Assembly: GCF_900240275.1 (NCBI RefSeq)
Contig: NZ_LT964761.1
Location: 372,298 to 436,297 of the forward strand
Direction of reading: 5' to 3'
Length of the DNA: 64,000 bases
Origin: [Lactobacillus] timonensis
GTDB lineage: Bacteria; Bacillota; Bacilli; Lactobacillales; Lactobacillaceae
Positions 61,448-64,000 of the stretch are shown here, piece after piece. Every line of letters starts with the position of its first letter. The stretch's first letter is position 1. The translations under genes and the position numbers were made by a program. The notes below the pieces were generated by a model. That model worked only from the letters and a program-made list of their open reading frames with translations. It was not told the origin of the DNA and did not search any database.

Positions 61448-62287
61448 CTATTGCTCCTTTTGGTTAAAAACATTTTCCATGTAGTTACCAGGACCAACTT
61501 CAATTGCGGAGTTGGCTGCATCCGTCGCGTGCACCTTAATCAGCGAAGTACAGTTCTTAACCAAGCGGTCGCCGTTAAACTGACCTTCGGCAAAAACCGT
61601 TGCACCAACCAGGTGGGCACCAAACTCCTTAATCAGCGAGTACATCCCGTTAATCGTTCCGCCACCCTTAATAAAGTCATCAACAACCACGACGTGTGCG
61701 CCCGCTGAAAGCGTCCGCCGTGATAATTCCATCTTCTTGATCCGGTTTGATGACCCAGAAACATAGTTGACACTGACCGTCGAACCTTCTGTGATGTGTG
61801 AGCTATTGCGGACAATGACAAACGGCTTGTTCAAGTACATGGCCACACTCTGGGCAATTGGAATCCCCTTCGTTTCTACCGTCATCACAACGTCAACCTG
61901 GGTATCGACGTACTGGGTCGCAATTAACTGGCCCACTGACCGTAAAATATCAGGTCGGCCTAGTAAGTCAGATAAGTAAACATACCCCCCTGGCAACAGA
62001 CGACTCTTATCATCAACCGCTTCTTCAAGCGAGCTCAGCAGTTCGCTTGCCCGCTGCTGAGAATAGCAGGGAGTGAATTCCGCTCCACCAGCCGCACCAG
62101 GCAGTGTGGCCAGTTTACCTACCCCCATCGTATGAAACGTTTTGCGAACAATGCTTAAATCCTCACTGATTGAGGACTTAGCAGCGCCGTAACGTTCACC
62201 AAAAAACTTCAGGGACACCAGCTCCCGCGGGTGCTCCATGAAGTAATGCGTCATATCAACTAAACGATTGCTCCGTCTAACTTTCAT
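61448..62287 (-). CDS. purR: Pur operon repressor PurR
   Basis: The 279-residue regulator has an N-terminal winged helix (about 1-75, [21 protein letters not shown]) and a C-terminal phosphoribosyltransferase-like domain with PRPP-binding [17 protein letters not shown] (about 203-219). In B. subtilis PRPP relieves PurR repression of purine genes. Its operon position beside prs makes a direct feedback plausible. The ATG at 62287 is first in the operon. Confidence 0.95.
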   Translation of the reverse strand: MKVRRSNRLVDMTHYFMEHPRELVSLKFFGERYGAAKSSISEDLSIVRKTFHTMGVGKLATLPGAAGGAEFTPCYSQQRASELLSSLEEAVDDKSRLLPGGYVYLSDLLGRPDILRSVGQLIATQYVDTQVDVVMTVETKGIPIAQSVAMYLNKPFVIVRNSSHITEGSTVSVNYVSGSSNRIKKMELSRRTLSAGAHVVVVDDFIKGGGTINGMYSLIKEFGAHLVGATVFAEGQFNGDRLVKNCTSLIKVHATDAANSAIEVGPGNYMENVFNQKEQ

Positions 62288-62393
62288 CGTTTAACCTTTC
62301 CTTTTCCGGACAAATAAAACAAATTACCATCAAATCATACCATAATGTTCGGCTTTTCGTCCTGCTTTTTTGCCAAAAAGCTTCGCCTGACCG

Positions 62394-63188
62394 CTAATTA
62401 TTAACCCGCCACCGATATACCAGGGCGCTACCATAAATTAGCACTTCAATCGTGGCAATAAAAAAGCTCACCGGCCAGTTGCTTAAGTATGCCAAGTACA
62501 AGCCAAGCCAGGTTCCCACCAGTGAAAACAACACGGCAAGCAGTATCATCTTAGCCACCCCGTGAGTGTAGTACTTAGCACTAGCTGCGGGAAGCGTCAG
62601 GAGAATAAAAATCAGCAGGGAACCGACAATTTGGGAGGCGACACTGACCGCTACTGCTACTAGGATTAAAAAGACAATTGCCAGGAGACGTTGCGGCAAC
62701 CCGTTAGCCCGTGCGCCAACATCGTCAAATGAATCAAACTTCATCATTCTATAACAAAGAAGTAAGACGGCAAATACCACCACCGACAGGATCACCAGCT
62801 GCCACACCTCGGGCAAACTAATGCCCACAACGCTCCCGAAAAGGATGCTAGTAGCCGAACTGGCTGTCTTGTTGCTCAATGATAAAAACAGAATACCTAG
62901 TCCCAAAAAGAGCGCAGAGACCGCACTAATGACCGATTCGCGCCGTGTTTCATCGCTGCTCAGCTGGCCGACGATAACCGAACTCAGGGTCGTAAACAAT
63001 AGCATCCCCAATAAAGCAGGCCACTGCATAAAGACGGCAAACGCCGCTCCCGAAAAACCAATTTCTGACAGCGTATGGGTCAAAAATGACATATTGCGAG
63101 CAACAACAAAAACACCGATCATCCCGCTGACCACCGCGATAATAGTGGCGGCCGCAAAGGCGTGACGCATAAAACTCAGTTGAAACAT
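62394..63188 (-). CDS. Zinc/manganese ABC transporter permease
   Basis: The 264-residue ABC-3 family permease has about eight helices and starts MFQLSFMRHAFAAATIIAVVSGMIGVFVVARNMSFLTHTLSEIGFSGAA, typical of AdcB/ZnuB/MntB-type proteins. It imports divalent metal together with the ATPase and binding protein encoded upstream. Its start overlaps the end of the ATPase gene by one base. Zinc is more likely than manganese, but the sequence does not settle it. Confidence 0.92.
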   Translation of the reverse strand: MFQLSFMRHAFAAATIIAVVSGMIGVFVVARNMSFLTHTLSEIGFSGAAFAVFMQWPALLGMLLFTTLSSVIVGQLSSDETRRESVISAVSALFLGLGILFLSLSNKTASSATSILFGSVVGISLPEVWQLVILSVVVFAVLLLCYRMMKFDSFDDVGARANGLPQRLLAIVFLILVAVAVSVASQIVGSLLIFILLTLPAASAKYYTHGVAKMILLAVLFSLVGTWLGLYLAYLSNWPVSFFIATIEVLIYGSALVYRWRVNN

Positions 63189-63859
63189 TATTCGTCACCC
63201 TCCTCGCTGCTTGCGGGCAGCTCATTGATTGGTCCCTGTTCATATTCTTGCGGCATTAAATGTAGGTAACGAGTGCCATAGTGTTTGGCCAATTCCCAGT
63301 CGTGAGTGATAAAGAGCACCGAGAGTCCCTGTTGCTGAAAGCGGCTGACAAGGTCGAGCAATTCAAATTTCATCTCGTTATCCAAACTAGCCGTAGATTC
63401 ATCCATAATCAATAATTGCGGAGCGGCCAACAGTGCTTGGGCCAGGTAGGCCCGTTGTTTTTCCCCACCAGAGGCCAACCCTAACGGCCGTTCAGCAGTC
63501 TCCGCTAATTTAGTTTGTTCTAGAATCTGTTGCAAACGGTGTCTCTCATCCCGTGATAACCATGGACGGATTGTGTTAGGAAAGTTGAGCGCCACAAAGT
63601 CGCGGATTGACAGGGGATACTCGGCGTCAAGGTTGCGAAACTGGGGGACATAGCCAATTCGTAGCCCTGCTTGCTTATTAATGGTCCCTTCCTGGGGCGT
63701 CAAAAAGCCCAACAAAGACCGAATCAGCGTCGTTTTTCCCACACCATTTTCCCCGATGACAACCAGGAAGTCGCCCTGGTTAACGGCAAAGCTCAAGTCA
63801 TGGACAACCACGTGCTTTCCGTAGCCAAGAGTCAAATGATCAGCTGAAATTAATGCGAT
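63188..63859 (-). CDS. Zinc/manganese ABC transporter ATP-binding protein
   Basis: A 223-residue ATPase with Walker A GENGVGKTTLI (about 40), signature LASGGEKQRAYLAQ (about 131), Walker B LLIMDESTASLD and switch region LFITHDWELA. The start is unclear. GGAGGG at 63866-63871 is spaced 6-7 bases from an ATC (63857-63859), giving a family-like N-terminus ALISADHLTLGYG. No ATG, GTG or TTG lies there; the first normal codon is a TTG at 63835 without a ribosome site and inside the first conserved strand. It overlaps the binding-protein gene end. Confidence 0.87.
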   Translation of the reverse strand: MALISADHLTLGYGKHVVVHDLSFAVNQGDFLVVIGENGVGKTTLIRSLLGFLTPQEGTINKQAGLRIGYVPQFRNLDAEYPLSIRDFVALNFPNTIRPWLSRDERHRLQQILEQTKLAETAERPLGLASGGEKQRAYLAQALLAAPQLLIMDESTASLDNEMKFELLDLVSRFQQQGLSVLFITHDWELAKHYGTRYLHLMPQEYEQGPINELPASSEEGDE

Positions 63860-64000
63860 GACGATCCCTCCTTCTCCTGAATCCGAATCAACTGCTGGTA
63901 TTCGTTTAATAGCCAGTTGACGTCACTAATGTTTTTTGGTTTGGTCTCAGTAACCTTTAAAACTGGAACGTTTTCCTTGTTCGCTAACTGAACCAAATTC
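63850..64000 (-). CDS. Zinc/manganese ABC transporter binding protein, C-terminal end only
   Basis: The last 49 codons and the stop are inside the window; the gene starts beyond the right edge. The peptide NLVQLANKENVPVLKVTETKP...VNWLLNEYQQLIRIQE matches the C-terminal lobe of cluster A-I metal-binding proteins (AdcA/Lmb/MntC type), which end in a helix after a TETxP turn. It overlaps the ATPase gene, consistent with one metal-uptake operon. Confidence 0.75.
   Translation of the reverse strand, partial: NLVQLANKENVPVLKVTETKPKNISDVNWLLNEYQQLIRIQEKEGSSSH

Overview
The window is chromosomal DNA of a heterofermentative-type lactic acid bacterium, most likely a Limosilactobacillus. The block pth-mfd-flippase-rqcP-divIC-yabR-tilS-hpt-ftsH-hslO, the purR-glmU-prs and murF-cshA / acpS-alr groups, a YSIRK/LPxTG surface protein with a class A sortase, and several Fe-S-free repair enzymes all fit. 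From memory, the 16S V1-V2 region looks closest to the L. pontis / L. vaginalis / L. frumenti branch; this is inference, not a search result.

Layout. 1-600: copper locus (cupredoxin plus the start of a Cu P-type ATPase) under a promoter carrying two CopY-type boxes. 609-2150: a divergent pair, a ComK-like protein and a SigH/ComX-like sigma factor. 2200-12000: housekeeping metabolism and transport (asparaginase, hydroxyacyl-CoA dehydrogenase, DUF554, HAD phosphatase, MagIII-like glycosylase, an MFS pump with a premature stop, the ACT/DUF711 pair, an HD hydrolase, an amino acid permease). 12100-16500: a decayed M48 protease relic, an unrecognised small gene, endonuclease III and a large LPQTG surface protein split by a frameshift. 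16700-19200: polyphosphate kinase 2 and a YjeM-type transporter. 19600-25100: one rRNA operon (16S-23S-5S-tRNA-Asn-tRNA-Thr, minus strand) with tandem promoters and a terminator. 25250-37450: the conserved hslO to pth block. 37670-47900: CBS/c-di-AMP-type protein, uracil-DNA glycosylase, alr-acpS, an FMN reductase, a complete IS3-family element, cshA-murF, htpX-lemA and a tyrosine phosphatase. 47900-54800: sortase, L31, murZ, pyrG, rpoE, DUF1934 and an HD phosphohydrolase. 54900-58990: a lipoprotein, then an amino acid ABC operon preceded by a cysteine-rich leader peptide and attenuator. 59000-64000: prs-glmU-purR and a Zn/Mn ABC transporter.

The most interesting unit is the ABC operon at 55757-58989. 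A strong promoter drives a 28-codon leader ORF with five Cys codons within eight residues. Hairpins and a strong terminator follow, then two permeases, an ATPase and a binding protein without a lipobox. This predicts a cystine/cysteine importer of the BspA/Cyu kind, controlled by ribosome-mediated attenuation on Cys codons. Other notable points are a pyrG leader with all marks of CTP-sensing reiterative transcription, an Asp in place of the catalytic Cys in MurZ, an IS element inserted into the arm of a terminator stem, and several broken genes (MFS pump, surface protein, M48 relic).
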